Origin: UBA6144 sp964399165
Lineage (GTDB): Bacteria > Bdellovibrionota > Bacteriovoracia > Bacteriovoracales > Bacteriovoracaceae
Direction: 5' to 3'
Assembly (NCBI GenBank): GCA_964399165.1
Contig: CAYNPO010000013.1
Span: 30,143 to 94,142 of the forward strand
Length of the DNA stretch: 64,000 nucleotides
The notes beneath the pieces are model-generated. The model saw only the letters and a program-made list of their open reading frames with translations. It was not told the DNA's origin and searched no databases. This document shows, in pieces, positions 33,157 to 41,686 of the stretch (position 1 is its first letter; each line of letters opens with the position of its first letter). The translations under genes were made by a program, and so were the position numbers.

Positions 33157-34833
33157 TCAGAGCTGGGGGACGAGGTGGGTAAAAATGGCCCGTTTCCCTT
33201 CGGGAACGGTGACTTTTCCCAGCAGGCGCCCGGGTTCCTGGGCTTTTTCGTCGGGATTGGGCGTGTAAAACGCTTCGTAGGTGCCTGGCGCGAGTTTTAA
33301 CTCGGCCACACGGAGTCCCCGGGGAAGGGTGACCCAGGCGCGCGTGTCCGCCCTCTCGCTGGCCGCGATGCCTTTGGTGGCCGCCACGTAGGCCCCCAGC
33401 GCGGCCATTTTGGCCAGGAACTCGTTGTCCTTGGAACTCGACTTCACCGATTGGTAGAGCGCCTGGGCGGCCAGGATCGCCGTCACGTGCTTCATGAGGA
33501 CGCGTACGCCGGTCCTCAAAATGCGCTGGCTGGCCTCTTCCTCCAAGGACTGCCGGGCGACGTCCTCCAAACTCGTGACCAGGGCCCAGGGTCGGCGCTC
33601 GACTATTTTCCCGTCGGTGGAGCGCACCACCAACCAGGCCTCACCGGGCGTCGCCGCCGCGGGGATCACGGGGACCTCGAAGGCGATGGCGAACTCGTGG
33701 GTGGCTACCGTCGTGAGGTCATGGGCCATGACGAAGCGGCCCGGCGAGGACCCTCCGCCAGCGAGCCCCAGCACATTCACCGCGAAGGCGGCCACCACTT
33801 GGCTCCCCACCTGGGCGATCTGCGCCTGCGTCTTGGGGTCTTTGGAGAGCTTGGCGAGGCCTTTCACGCCCAGGTCGACGGTTTCCGCGCTCTTCGGGGG
33901 GACGGTGCCCTCTTCCAATAGGAAAACGGCGTTGGCGTCCGGGAGTTTCGCCGCCCCCTTGAGTTCAGCGTCCTCAATGCCCAACTGCTTTTTGAGCAGC
34001 GGTAGTTCATTGGCGCGCAGGCGCGCGGTGAGGCCAAGGATCTTGTCCCGCAGGAATTCACGCGTGCGGTTGGCCGCGGCCGTGGGTGAGCGTGCTTTCT
34101 GGGGGGGACTGAATCGGCCCTCCTCCGCCAGGGCCGTGGCCAACTGGCCTCCATACTCCCGCGCCTCGGCGTTGAAGGCGAGGTAGGCCGGCGCCAGGGC
34201 GTCTAGCAGGTTCCAAGCATCCCGGTAAAGCTGGAGGGCGATTTGGAGGTCGGCGCGCACGCCGGTGGCCTCATGGACTTGGCCCGCGACCACCTTGGCG
34301 GTGAGGTCGTGGCGGTAAAGGCTTTTGCCACCCGTCCCACGCTGCCATTCCTGGAAAAAGCTGTCCCAGGCCACCAGGGCCGCCCGTGCGGAAAACAAGT
34401 GCTTCCTCGCCTCTTCGGCAGGGAGCTTTCCGTCCTGGTAGAGTCCCCAGTGGGACATGGCCAAATGGTAGTGCAGCCAGGAGCGCTCGTAGGCGGCGCC
34501 GAAGAACTCGCCGTTGGCTTCGTTGACGAACCAACGGGAGGTCTCGGAGGTGAGGGATTTGGTGTACTGGGCGTCGATGAGTTCCACCGCCTCGCCGAAG
34601 AGGCGGGCGGCCCGGGCATGTTCCCCTGAGGCGTAGGCCAGTCGGCCCTGCTCCATCAACAGGAGAAGGCGGCTTTTGGGTTCCTTTTCCAGCCCCGCCT
34701 TTTTCAGCAGGGAAGCGGCTTTGCCCCACTCACCGCGGGCGAAGGCCTCGCGGTACTCGAGCATGGCCTGGCGCCCGCCGGATCCGCATCCGACGAGCGC
34801 CAGGGCGAGTAACAGGAAGAGGGGGCGGGCCAT
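33157..34833 (-). CDS. COG3014-like lipoprotein
   Basis: A 558-residue lipoprotein (lipobox ALVGCG) with an N-terminal TPR-like helical region (LEYREAFARGEWGKAASLLKKAGLE, RLAYASGEHARAARLFGEAVELID) and a larger C-terminal domain with beta structure. The layout matches COG3014 proteins, which are commonly encoded with LpoB-like and LPP20-like lipoproteins, as here. The function is not established; association with peptidoglycan synthesis is suggested by the LpoB neighbour. Its ATG immediately follows the LpoB-like stop codon. Confidence 0.75.
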   Translation of the reverse strand: MARPLFLLLALALVGCGSGGRQAMLEYREAFARGEWGKAASLLKKAGLEKEPKSRLLLLMEQGRLAYASGEHARAARLFGEAVELIDAQYTKSLTSETSRWFVNEANGEFFGAAYERSWLHYHLAMSHWGLYQDGKLPAEEARKHLFSARAALVAWDSFFQEWQRGTGGKSLYRHDLTAKVVAGQVHEATGVRADLQIALQLYRDAWNLLDALAPAYLAFNAEAREYGGQLATALAEEGRFSPPQKARSPTAAANRTREFLRDKILGLTARLRANELPLLKKQLGIEDAELKGAAKLPDANAVFLLEEGTVPPKSAETVDLGVKGLAKLSKDPKTQAQIAQVGSQVVAAFAVNVLGLAGGGSSPGRFVMAHDLTTVATHEFAIAFEVPVIPAAATPGEAWLVVRSTDGKIVERRPWALVTSLEDVARQSLEEEASQRILRTGVRVLMKHVTAILAAQALYQSVKSSSKDNEFLAKMAALGAYVAATKGIAASERADTRAWVTLPRGLRVAELKLAPGTYEAFYTPNPDEKAQEPGRLLGKVTVPEGKRAIFTHLVPQL

Positions 34834-35448
34834 TTACAGGCCGTAGCTGCTCTTCTCGGAATACTTGAAGACCTTGGTGCGCGCGCGCATGACTTCCACC
34901 GCTTTCTCGATGTCGGTCATCCGCAGGTTCACTGAGTACTCCTTGATGGTCTTGCCGGAGCGCTTCTCAGGTTTCATGTAGACGGTGCCGAAGATCATGA
35001 TGTCCGCGCCCGTCTGGCGGCCGATCTGCTTGGCGGTCTTGGGGTCCACCATGCCGTCGTTCTGGTAGGTCACCTCACCCAAGATTTTCTCGCGGGCGGC
35101 GGCGTCCACCAAAGTGAATTCGCCCGAGGCCGAGAGCTCGTTCAGCAACTCATCGTTCAAATCCCCGATGGGGAAATAGGCTTCGGAAGTTTGGTTCTGA
35201 ACGTCGGCGATGAAGAGCTTGGGGTTGCCGCCATTCTGGGCCAGCCAGCGCTGGAAGCCCTTGTGGGCCTTAATTTGCTTGAGGATGTCCTGTACGGCCT
35301 GGGTGGTGTCGGCGCTCATCCAGTTGTCGGTGATGCCTAGCCCTTTTTCGTCTGACTCGTTGGCGTCCACGCGTTTGGCCTTAAAGGAGCCGCAGCCTCC
35401 CGCGAAGACCATGGACAAAAGCAGGGTGATGGTCAGCGTCGTTTTCAT
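34834..35448 (-). CDS. LpoB-like penicillin-binding-protein activator lipoprotein
   Basis: A 204-residue outer-membrane lipoprotein (MVFAGGCGS lipobox). The C-terminal domain, KLFIADVQNQTSEAYFPIGDLNDELLNEL to GRQTGADIMIFGTVYMKPE, matches the LpoB/CsgG-related fold; in E. coli LpoB crosses the periplasm to activate PBP1b. A GAGGAGGAG ribosome binding site precedes the ATG. Third gene of the four-lipoprotein operon. Confidence 0.85.
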   Translation of the reverse strand: MKTTLTITLLLSMVFAGGCGSFKAKRVDANESDEKGLGITDNWMSADTTQAVQDILKQIKAHKGFQRWLAQNGGNPKLFIADVQNQTSEAYFPIGDLNDELLNELSASGEFTLVDAAAREKILGEVTYQNDGMVDPKTAKQIGRQTGADIMIFGTVYMKPEKRSGKTIKEYSVNLRMTDIEKAVEVMRARTKVFKYSEKSSYGL

Positions 35449-35458
35449 GTTCTCCTCC

Positions 35459-36139
35459 TCACACTTCGCCTTGGCGGGCCTTCACGAAGTCCTCGCCGAT
35501 GGTTTCCAGGGCCTTCTTCACGTTCGCCTTCGTCTCTGGGTCGTCGGCCTTCTTGACCACTTCCTCGCCGGCCTTCTCCACCGCGGCCTTCAGGGCCTTG
35601 GCGTCCATCCGCACCAGTACGGCGCAGGTGAACCCCACATGGTCCTTTTTGGCCCCCATGGCCTTCTTGAAGTCGCGCTTCTCCCAGTAGGTGCGGACGA
35701 CGGCAGCGCCGTGGATCAGGGACTGCACTCGTTCGGCGAGGGTGTTGCTCACGAAGTCACGCATGGGTTGGGTCTTGGGGTTGTTCGGGTCGATGGCGGG
35801 AGATCCTTCTTCGGATGCGGCCAGGGTCTTTTGCACGAAGGTGGTGATCTCAGCGGCTACATCGGCGCGGGCGTTCGCCTTGGCCAGGTTGCAGGCGATC
35901 TCGCGGTTGACCTTGGGCTCGGTTTCGAAGGCGAACCAACGCCAACGTTCGTCCTTCTCCTCCTGGTCGGCCCAGGCGTCCACGTCCTCAATCCAGGCGG
36001 GGCGGAAATTCGAGGAGGCGTCGCGCACCTCATAGTCGCGCTTGATGGTCTCGGTGTTGTCCACTTCCTTCACTTTGCGCTTGGAGGAGCAGGCGCCCAG
36101 CAGGGACAGCGCTACCAGCACACACGTCGTCGTTTTCAT
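35459..36139 (-). CDS. LPP20-like lipoprotein
   Basis: A 226-residue lipoprotein (LSLLGACSS). The mature part has EIACNLAKANARADVAAEITTFVQ, the helical segment typical of the LPP20 lipoprotein family, followed by a C-terminal Lys/Glu-rich helix. GAGAGGAAA precedes the ATG. Sits between a second LPP20-like protein and the LpoB-like gene. Function inferred only from context: outer-membrane and wall maintenance. Confidence 0.75.
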   Translation of the reverse strand: MKTTTCVLVALSLLGACSSKRKVKEVDNTETIKRDYEVRDASSNFRPAWIEDVDAWADQEEKDERWRWFAFETEPKVNREIACNLAKANARADVAAEITTFVQKTLAASEEGSPAIDPNNPKTQPMRDFVSNTLAERVQSLIHGAAVVRTYWEKRDFKKAMGAKKDHVGFTCAVLVRMDAKALKAAVEKAGEEVVKKADDPETKANVKKALETIGEDFVKARQGEV

Positions 36140-36167
36140 TTTCCTCTCCTTGTGAGGGTATGTTTCT

Positions 36168-37130
36168 TCAGTCTTCCAGGTTGAGTTGGGGCAGTCCGGT
36201 CTCCACGGCCTTGAGCAGCGCGGGCCGCGCCTTGGTCTCGCAGTCGGCGCGGGAGCGGCCGGTGGCGCTCTCGCGGGCGGCCAGCACGCCTCTCTTCCCG
36301 CCGTCGGCGTCCAAATGCTCCAGCAGCAGGGTGAACTCCCACTTCTCGAAGCCGCTCACCTTGAGGTGGCCCGGCTTGGCCTCCAGGCGCGCGCGCACCC
36401 GGGCACCTGAGGTCGCAGGCCGAAGAGCGATGCCGGCTTCGGTAAGGCGGCCCTTCACCGGCCCTCCCCACGTGTCGGGCAAGTCGGAGTCCCAGCCGAT
36501 GGCGCGCGTGACGGCCCGGGACTGGTACCACTTCTGCAGTTCCAACGGCCGTGGCTGCAGCTCCAACCGTCTGCCGGTCACCAGTTGGTGGCGGTCATCC
36601 AGGGCCTCCCGGGTGAGCAACAGTTCCCACAGGCGCGCCCAACCGGCGCGCTGGCGGCGCTTCCATAACCCTTCCAGCTCGGCCTGGGCGCGCTCGATGG
36701 CCGCGCGCAGGTTGGAGGAAGCCTTGTGCTTGTCCAAGGCGGCCAGGGCGTAGTGGAAGCCCTTTCGTTGGTGGCGCTTGGTGATGGAGGCGGCTTCCAG
36801 GGTCTGGTCCACTTCCTCCTTTACGGCCACGGCGGCGGTCTCCTGGGACTGCCGAAACGAGGCATTCTGGGCCATGGTGCTCAGGGAGTCGGTGGTGGAG
36901 GTCACCCTGGTCTCGAAGATGGCCGCCAGCCCCTTGAGCGCGTTGGCTTCCGCCTGCCGCGATGTGGGCCCCTCGCCGGAAGCACACAGCTCCCGGGACT
37001 CGTCACAACCCTCCGCGGGGGCGTAGGCCCAGGCGGGCACCTCCGAGGCGTGCTCGCTCACGACGGGAGCGGGCCTCAGCCAGGCGCACCCGGCGAACAA
37101 TGAGAGGAAGAAAACCATTCCCCACTTCAT
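36168..37130 (-). CDS. LPP20-like lipoprotein, first gene of the lipoprotein operon
   Basis: A 320-residue lipoprotein (FFLSLFAGCAW). CASGEGPTSRQAEANALKGLAAIFETRV resembles the LPP20 motif (C-A-S-G-x-G-x-x-x-x-x-A-x-x-x-A). A long helical middle and a beta-rich end follow. A promoter (TTGACT, 17 bases, GAGAAT) and GAAGGATC ribosome binding site lie upstream. It heads the four-lipoprotein operon 37130-33157. Confidence 0.72.
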   Translation of the reverse strand: MKWGMVFFLSLFAGCAWLRPAPVVSEHASEVPAWAYAPAEGCDESRELCASGEGPTSRQAEANALKGLAAIFETRVTSTTDSLSTMAQNASFRQSQETAAVAVKEEVDQTLEAASITKRHQRKGFHYALAALDKHKASSNLRAAIERAQAELEGLWKRRQRAGWARLWELLLTREALDDRHQLVTGRRLELQPRPLELQKWYQSRAVTRAIGWDSDLPDTWGGPVKGRLTEAGIALRPATSGARVRARLEAKPGHLKVSGFEKWEFTLLLEHLDADGGKRGVLAARESATGRSRADCETKARPALLKAVETGLPQLNLED

Positions 37131-37153
37131 GCTTGATCCTTCGAATGGGGTTT

Positions 37154-37182
37154 ATTCTCAAGGGGGCCTGAACCAAAGTCAA
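37154..37182 (-). promoter_or_regulatory. promoter of the four-lipoprotein operon
   Basis: On the reverse strand TTGACT (37182-37177), 17 bases, GAGAAT (37159-37154); leader of about 17 bases with GAAGGATC before the ATG at 37130. Confidence 0.5.
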
Positions 37183-37234
37183 CGCAAGGTCCAGAAAGAC
37201 TGTTTCAGAGCAACGGCGTCATCTAAGGGATATC

Positions 37235-37260
37235 CCTCGGGGGGCCCACTCCCCCCGAGG
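37235..37260. repeat. 10-bp inverted repeat upstream of sodB
   Basis: CCTCGGGGGG (37235-37244), loop CCCACT, CCCCCCGAGG (37251-37260): a perfect stem of ten G/C-rich pairs. No T-run follows on either strand, so a simple terminator is unlikely. It ends just before TAAAAT (37261-37266), a possible -10 box of sodB, so it may be an operator or a 5'-UTR structure. Confidence 0.6.
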
Positions 37261-37302
37261 TAAAATGGGGCGATGGGACATGCCCGTGCAAGCGAGGTGA
37301 GT

Positions 37303-37878
37303 ATGAAATACGAATTGCCGCCCCTCCCCTATGCCTACGACGCCCTGGCCCCGCATCTCTCCGCCGAAACTTTGGAGCAGCACTATGATAAGCACCACCG
37401 TGGCTACGTAGATAAACTTAACCGGCTCATTCCCGGTACACGGCATGAGAACCAAAGCCTTGCGGAGGTGGTGCTGAGCTCGGAGGGGGAGATATTCAAC
37501 AACGCTGGCCAAGCTTGGAACCACGCTTTCTTTTGGCGCTGCCTCGCCCCTGAGGGAGGAGGACCCCCCAATGGCAAGATCGCCGAGCTCATCATCCGCC
37601 AATGGGGCTCATTTCCCCAGTTCCGCGAGGCCTTCACGAAAGCCGCCACGGGGCTCTTCGGCTCGGGCTGGGTATGGCTAGCCGAGACCAGCACCGGTTC
37701 CCTGGAGATCATGCCCCTCCCTGACGCCCACACTCCGATTTCTTGCGGGCACCGGGCCCTGTTGGTGCTCGATGTGTGGGAACACGCCTATTACTTGGAC
37801 TATCGACACGAGCGGGACAAGTATGTGGAGGGGTTCTGGAACCTGGTGGACTGGAACTTCGTGAACGCGAACCTGTAA
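37303..37878 (+). CDS. sodB: iron superoxide dismutase
   Basis: Converts superoxide to H2O2 and O2. The 191-residue protein has the metal ligands His27 (EQHYDKHH), His74 (WNHAFFW), and Asp/His in DVWEHAYYLDY; GSGWVWL and the overall length fit Fe-type cytoplasmic SodB. The ATG at 37303 has a GAGGTGAG ribosome binding site and gives the standard N-terminus MKYELPPLPYA. An in-frame ATG at 37273 sits six bases after a TAAAAT box, so a longer leaderless product cannot be excluded. Confidence 0.95.
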   Translation: MKYELPPLPYAYDALAPHLSAETLEQHYDKHHRGYVDKLNRLIPGTRHENQSLAEVVLSSEGEIFNNAGQAWNHAFFWRCLAPEGGGPPNGKIAELIIRQWGSFPQFREAFTKAATGLFGSGWVWLAETSTGSLEIMPLPDAHTPISCGHRALLVLDVWEHAYYLDYRHERDKYVEGFWNLVDWNFVNANL

Positions 37879-37939
37879 GGGTTTCCCTGACACAATCTTA
37901 ACCTTCCCTTAGGGGGGCTGCCCGCGTTAATCTGCGCCC

Positions 37940-38641
37940 ATGAGCAGTCCGTACCGCATCCTGGTTTTGGAAGACGAACAGGACATCCGCGACTTGATCA
38001 GCTTCCAGCTGAAGACCGAGGGCCATGAGGTCGTCGCGCTGGAGTCGGCCGACAAGGCCGTCCTGCTCCTCGAGCGCGGGGAGAAGTTCGACCTCATGCT
38101 GGTGGACTGGATGCTCCCAGGCACCCTTTCCGGCCTGGAGTTCACCCGCCGCCTGCGCCAGCACCCCGAGCACCGGGACGTGCCGGTGGTGATGGTCACC
38201 GCCCTGACCCAACCCGACAACATCGTGGCCGGTCTGGACGCCGGGGCCGACGACTACATCAGCAAGCCCTTCGACCTGGAGGTGCTCCAGGCCAGGGTGC
38301 GAGTCCAGTTGCGGGCCAGCGCCGTGCCTGCGGCCGGCCCCAAGGACGTATTGGAGCGGGACGAGCTGCGCATCGAGCCCGCCAAATGCCGCATCACCGT
38401 CCAGGGACAGGAGATCCCCACCACCTCCACCGAGTACAAGATCCTGGTGACCCTCGCCCAGAAGCCCGGCCACGTATACACCCGCACCCAGCTGATCTCC
38501 CAGATCCAGGGGGAGAACATCCACGTCACGGGCCGCACCATCGACACCCACATCGCGGGCCTGCGTAAAAAGCTGGGTTCCGCGGGCCGCTTGGTTGAAA
38601 CCATCCGCGGCATCGGCTACCGTTTCAAGGATGACCCCTAA
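37940..38641 (+). CDS. PhoB/OmpR-type response regulator
   Basis: A 233-residue regulator: receiver domain (acidic pocket LEDEQD, phospho-acceptor Asp in VDWMLPG, TA in MVTAL, Lys in ISKPF) and C-terminal winged helix (residues about 140-230, ending IRGIGYRFKDD). It overlaps the histidine kinase gene by 11 bases, the standard PhoB-PhoR layout. CTTAAC and CTTAGG repeats (about 37897-37915) just upstream could be its own binding site. Phosphate response is probable from the PhoR-like partner but not proven. Confidence 0.9.
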   Translation: MSSPYRILVLEDEQDIRDLISFQLKTEGHEVVALESADKAVLLLERGEKFDLMLVDWMLPGTLSGLEFTRRLRQHPEHRDVPVVMVTALTQPDNIVAGLDAGADDYISKPFDLEVLQARVRVQLRASAVPAAGPKDVLERDELRIEPAKCRITVQGQEIPTTSTEYKILVTLAQKPGHVYTRTQLISQIQGENIHVTGRTIDTHIAGLRKKLGSAGRLVETIRGIGYRFKDDP

Positions 38642-40007
38642 CAGCGGCTCCTTCCCTTGGTTGTTCTTCTGGAAGATCGCGCGGCTGCAGGCCGCGGTTT
38701 CGGCCGTTGCTCTGGCGGTCTTGGCTGCCCGGGACCCCGCCGCAGCCCATACGGCCCTCCCCTACTTCCTTCTCGCAACCGCACTTTTCCTGGGGGGCTT
38801 CGCCCTGGCGTCGCGCCCCCTCAGGCGGGTGCTGGAGCGCGTGCGCTCCATCGTCTCGGTGGAGTTACCCCACCAGCAGCAACTCTCCTTGTTTTACCAG
38901 AAAGACGAATGGGCCCCCATCGCAGCCGCCCTCGAAGACACCGACCGCAAACTCCAGGCCCAGCTCCGGCTGGTCCGCGAAGAGAACCGCAAGTTCACCA
39001 CCCTCCTCTCCTCCATCTCCAACGAGATCTTGGCGGTGGATCCGCAGATGAACGTGCTGTTCCACAACCAACGCTTCAGCCGCACCTTCCTCGCCGGGCG
39101 CGAGAAGCTGCAGGAGGGAGGAAAGATCTGGAGCATGTTGGAGGTCCCAGAGGCCCTCGAGTTGTTCCGCCAGGTGCTGGGGGCGCCTCAGACCCGCAAG
39201 GTGAAAGGCTTCCCCGTTCTGGTGGCCGGGGAAACCCGCTTCTACAACCTCACGGTTTCTCCTCTGCCGGACGGGACGGGCGGGCACAACGGCGCGGTGG
39301 GCGTGTTCGCTGACGTGACGGAGGCGAAGCTCACCGAGCAGATGCGCGTGGACTTCGTGGCCAACGTCTCCCACGAGATCCGCACGCCGCTCACGTCGGT
39401 CAAGGGCTACGCCCAGGCCCTCCAGGGCCGCAAGGCTTCCATCCCTGAGGAGATGCACGGTTTCCTGGGGAAAATCGTCGCCAATACCGAGCGCATGATC
39501 GCCCTGGTCAACGACCTGTTGAGACTTTCGGTGATCGAATCCCAGGACCGTATCAGTCCAGAGGAGGTTTCCCTGGGCGAGCTGCTGGACCACGCGGAAG
39601 ACGGCGTGCGCACGCTCCATCCGGGTCGCCCCTTCACCCTGGTTCGCGAGCTGGAGGTGGGCCGCTTGGAGGTGGACCCGAAGTTGTTTGAGCGCGTGTT
39701 GGTGAACCTGGTGGAGAACGCGGCCAAGTACGGTGGTGACTCCCCGGTGGTGACGGTCAGTAGCCGCCCCTTGGCGGGGGGCACGGAACTGCGTGTGATG
39801 GACAATGGGCCGGGCATAGCCAAGGAGCACCTGGGACGCATCTTCGAGCGGTTCTACCGAGTGGATCCCTCGCGGGTGAGGGACACCGGCGGCACCGGGC
39901 TGGGGTTGGCCATCGTCAAACACATCGTGGCCAAGCACCATGGCTCCATCCGGGCGGAAAGCGACGGCGCGCGGGGCACCGCTTTCATCATCGAGCTGCC
40001 GTCCTAG
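38631..40007 (+). CDS. PhoR-like sensor histidine kinase
   Basis: A 458-residue kinase with two N-terminal membrane helices (about residues 10-60), a linker helix, a PAS domain (residues about 125-230, ISNEILAVDPQMNVLFHNQRFSR), the H-box DFVANVSHEIRTPLTSVKGYAQAL, and the ATPase domain (N box NLVENAAKYGG, G1 VMDNGPGIAKEHL, F box FERFYRVDPSR, G2 GGTGLGLAIVKHIV). Short periplasmic loop, as in PhoR. Its stop codon overlaps the end of the convergent TPR-barrel gene by four bases. Confidence 0.9.
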   Translation: MTPNSGSFPWLFFWKIARLQAAVSAVALAVLAARDPAAAHTALPYFLLATALFLGGFALASRPLRRVLERVRSIVSVELPHQQQLSLFYQKDEWAPIAAALEDTDRKLQAQLRLVREENRKFTTLLSSISNEILAVDPQMNVLFHNQRFSRTFLAGREKLQEGGKIWSMLEVPEALELFRQVLGAPQTRKVKGFPVLVAGETRFYNLTVSPLPDGTGGHNGAVGVFADVTEAKLTEQMRVDFVANVSHEIRTPLTSVKGYAQALQGRKASIPEEMHGFLGKIVANTERMIALVNDLLRLSVIESQDRISPEEVSLGELLDHAEDGVRTLHPGRPFTLVRELEVGRLEVDPKLFERVLVNLVENAAKYGGDSPVVTVSSRPLAGGTELRVMDNGPGIAKEHLGRIFERFYRVDPSRVRDTGGTGLGLAIVKHIVAKHHGSIRAESDGARGTAFIIELPS

Positions 40008-41635
40008 AAGAGGTATTCCAGCTCAAGGCCGTAGAAGCTCTTCGTGTAGGCGAAGTTCTCCTCGTCATCGGAGATGTTCTCCATGTAGTCGGCATGGAGG
40101 CTCAACCGCCAGCGCTTCCCGAGGTACTTCCCCAGGCGCACGGAGGGGTTCCAGGTCTTCTCCTGGCCCCGCGCGCTGTTGTTGATGGGGTCCGTAAGGG
40201 TCAGGCCGAAGCCCGCTTGAGGGGTAATTCCCCAGGCCCACGGGGCGAAGATCACATCGGCGCGCAGGAACAAGGTGTTGGTGTCGAAGGAGTCGTCCTC
40301 CACCCGCGTTTGGTCGTAGTTCACGTTGAAGATCCACAGCTTCCCACTTTGGGCGGCGTACACATGTTCGAGGCCCAGCCCATTGGTGCGGGAGTCGGCG
40401 GTGGGGTCGTAGCTGTCGAAGAGCCTGTGGCGCAAGCGCAGGGTGGTTTGGCCGCTACCCTCGCCGAAGAGGCCCTCCACCCGCTCGCCGAGGGTGAGAG
40501 TGGTGATGCGCGAGTTGAACTTCAGGTCCTCCTCGGCATCCCGGTCGCGGTGGGAGTAGGCGTAGTCCAGGTCAGCTATGGTGGAAGCCTGCTTCTTTCC
40601 CAGATGGTGCTCATATGAGGTGCGCAAGGCGGGTGCGAGCAACCAGTTGTCGTTGCGGTAAATCTCCTCCTCGCGCTTGAGGTGCCGGGTGTAGCTGGTC
40701 CGCAGCTCGGGCGCAAAACTCATGATGTTCTTGTAGAAGAAGCTGTAGCGTCCGAAGGCCTCGGTCTTGGAGACCAGAGAGCTCTGCTTGGACTCCGTGT
40801 TGGTGGTCTCGGTGGCAGCGAACACGGGGTTGGAGTCGAAGGTCACGTCCTGGGCGATGCGCAGGAAGTAGGGGGGCACGGGCGTGGGGCGGCCATTCCT
40901 CATGCGGAAGAGTACCAGCTCGTACTTCTGCTGCAGTTCCCGGATGCGGGCGCGGATCTGCTGGGCGAGCCGCGACTCGGGGTCCACCGCCAAGGCCTCC
41001 TCATACTGGGGAATGACGTAGACCTCCACGGCCTTGAGGGCGTCGGGGCGCTTCTCCGCCTGCTCCAGGAAGATGTCCCCCACCTGCATGTAGGCAGCCT
41101 GGAGGGTGTCGTCGCGCTCATCCACCGGCAACCGCTCGATGGCGCGGTAGAAGGTAGCCGCGCTCTTGAAGTCCCCCAGCCCTTGGGAGATGAAGCCGAT
41201 GTAGTAAAGGCACACGGCCCGCTTGTGGCCGCGCTTGAGCGACTCACGGAAGGCCCGACGGGCCTCGGGAAGTTTCTCGGCCGCGTAGAGGGCCTGTCCG
41301 TACTCGTAGTAAATATCCTTGGGCCGGTAGTCGAGACGGAGCGCCTCCTCGAAGCTGGCGATGGCATCGGGATATTCCACTTGGCGGTTGGCGGTCACGC
41401 CGCGCCAGTAGGCCAGAAGGCCCCATAACGTTTTGTCGCTCTCTCCCCTCGCGCGCAACTGCTCGGCCAGCTCGTCCAGGTCTTTGCGGGTGGCAGCGTA
41501 CTTCCCCGCCTGGAAGTCCTCATAGGCCTTCTTGATTCCCTGGTTGAAGCCAGCGTCCTGGGTCAGCTCGGGGGTGTCCTGCGTGAAGGCGGCGAATGGG
41601 AGCACGAGGGCCCCCAAAAGGATGAGAAAGCGCAT
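40004..41635 (-). CDS. exported TPR protein with C-terminal beta-barrel (Slam-like layout)
   Basis: A 543-residue protein: signal peptide (MRFLILLGALVLPFAAFTQ), TPR-like repeats over about residues 28-240 (YEDFQAGKYAATRKDLDELAEQ, AIASFEEALRLDYRPKDIYY), then a run of amphipathic beta strands ending LELEYLF, the aromatic C-terminus of an outer-membrane barrel. TPR plus 14-strand barrel at this length recalls Slam-type surface-lipoprotein translocons and PgaA/BcsC-like porins; I cannot decide between them. It lies beside FecR-, LysM- and TPR-lipoprotein genes in the same direction. Confidence 0.65.
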   Translation of the reverse strand: MRFLILLGALVLPFAAFTQDTPELTQDAGFNQGIKKAYEDFQAGKYAATRKDLDELAEQLRARGESDKTLWGLLAYWRGVTANRQVEYPDAIASFEEALRLDYRPKDIYYEYGQALYAAEKLPEARRAFRESLKRGHKRAVCLYYIGFISQGLGDFKSAATFYRAIERLPVDERDDTLQAAYMQVGDIFLEQAEKRPDALKAVEVYVIPQYEEALAVDPESRLAQQIRARIRELQQKYELVLFRMRNGRPTPVPPYFLRIAQDVTFDSNPVFAATETTNTESKQSSLVSKTEAFGRYSFFYKNIMSFAPELRTSYTRHLKREEEIYRNDNWLLAPALRTSYEHHLGKKQASTIADLDYAYSHRDRDAEEDLKFNSRITTLTLGERVEGLFGEGSGQTTLRLRHRLFDSYDPTADSRTNGLGLEHVYAAQSGKLWIFNVNYDQTRVEDDSFDTNTLFLRADVIFAPWAWGITPQAGFGLTLTDPINNSARGQEKTWNPSVRLGKYLGKRWRLSLHADYMENISDDEENFAYTKSFYGLELEYLF

Positions 41636-41686
41636 GGCGGTCCTTGGTCTGGTTTCATTCCATGATACCAGATCCCGTGAGGCTTC

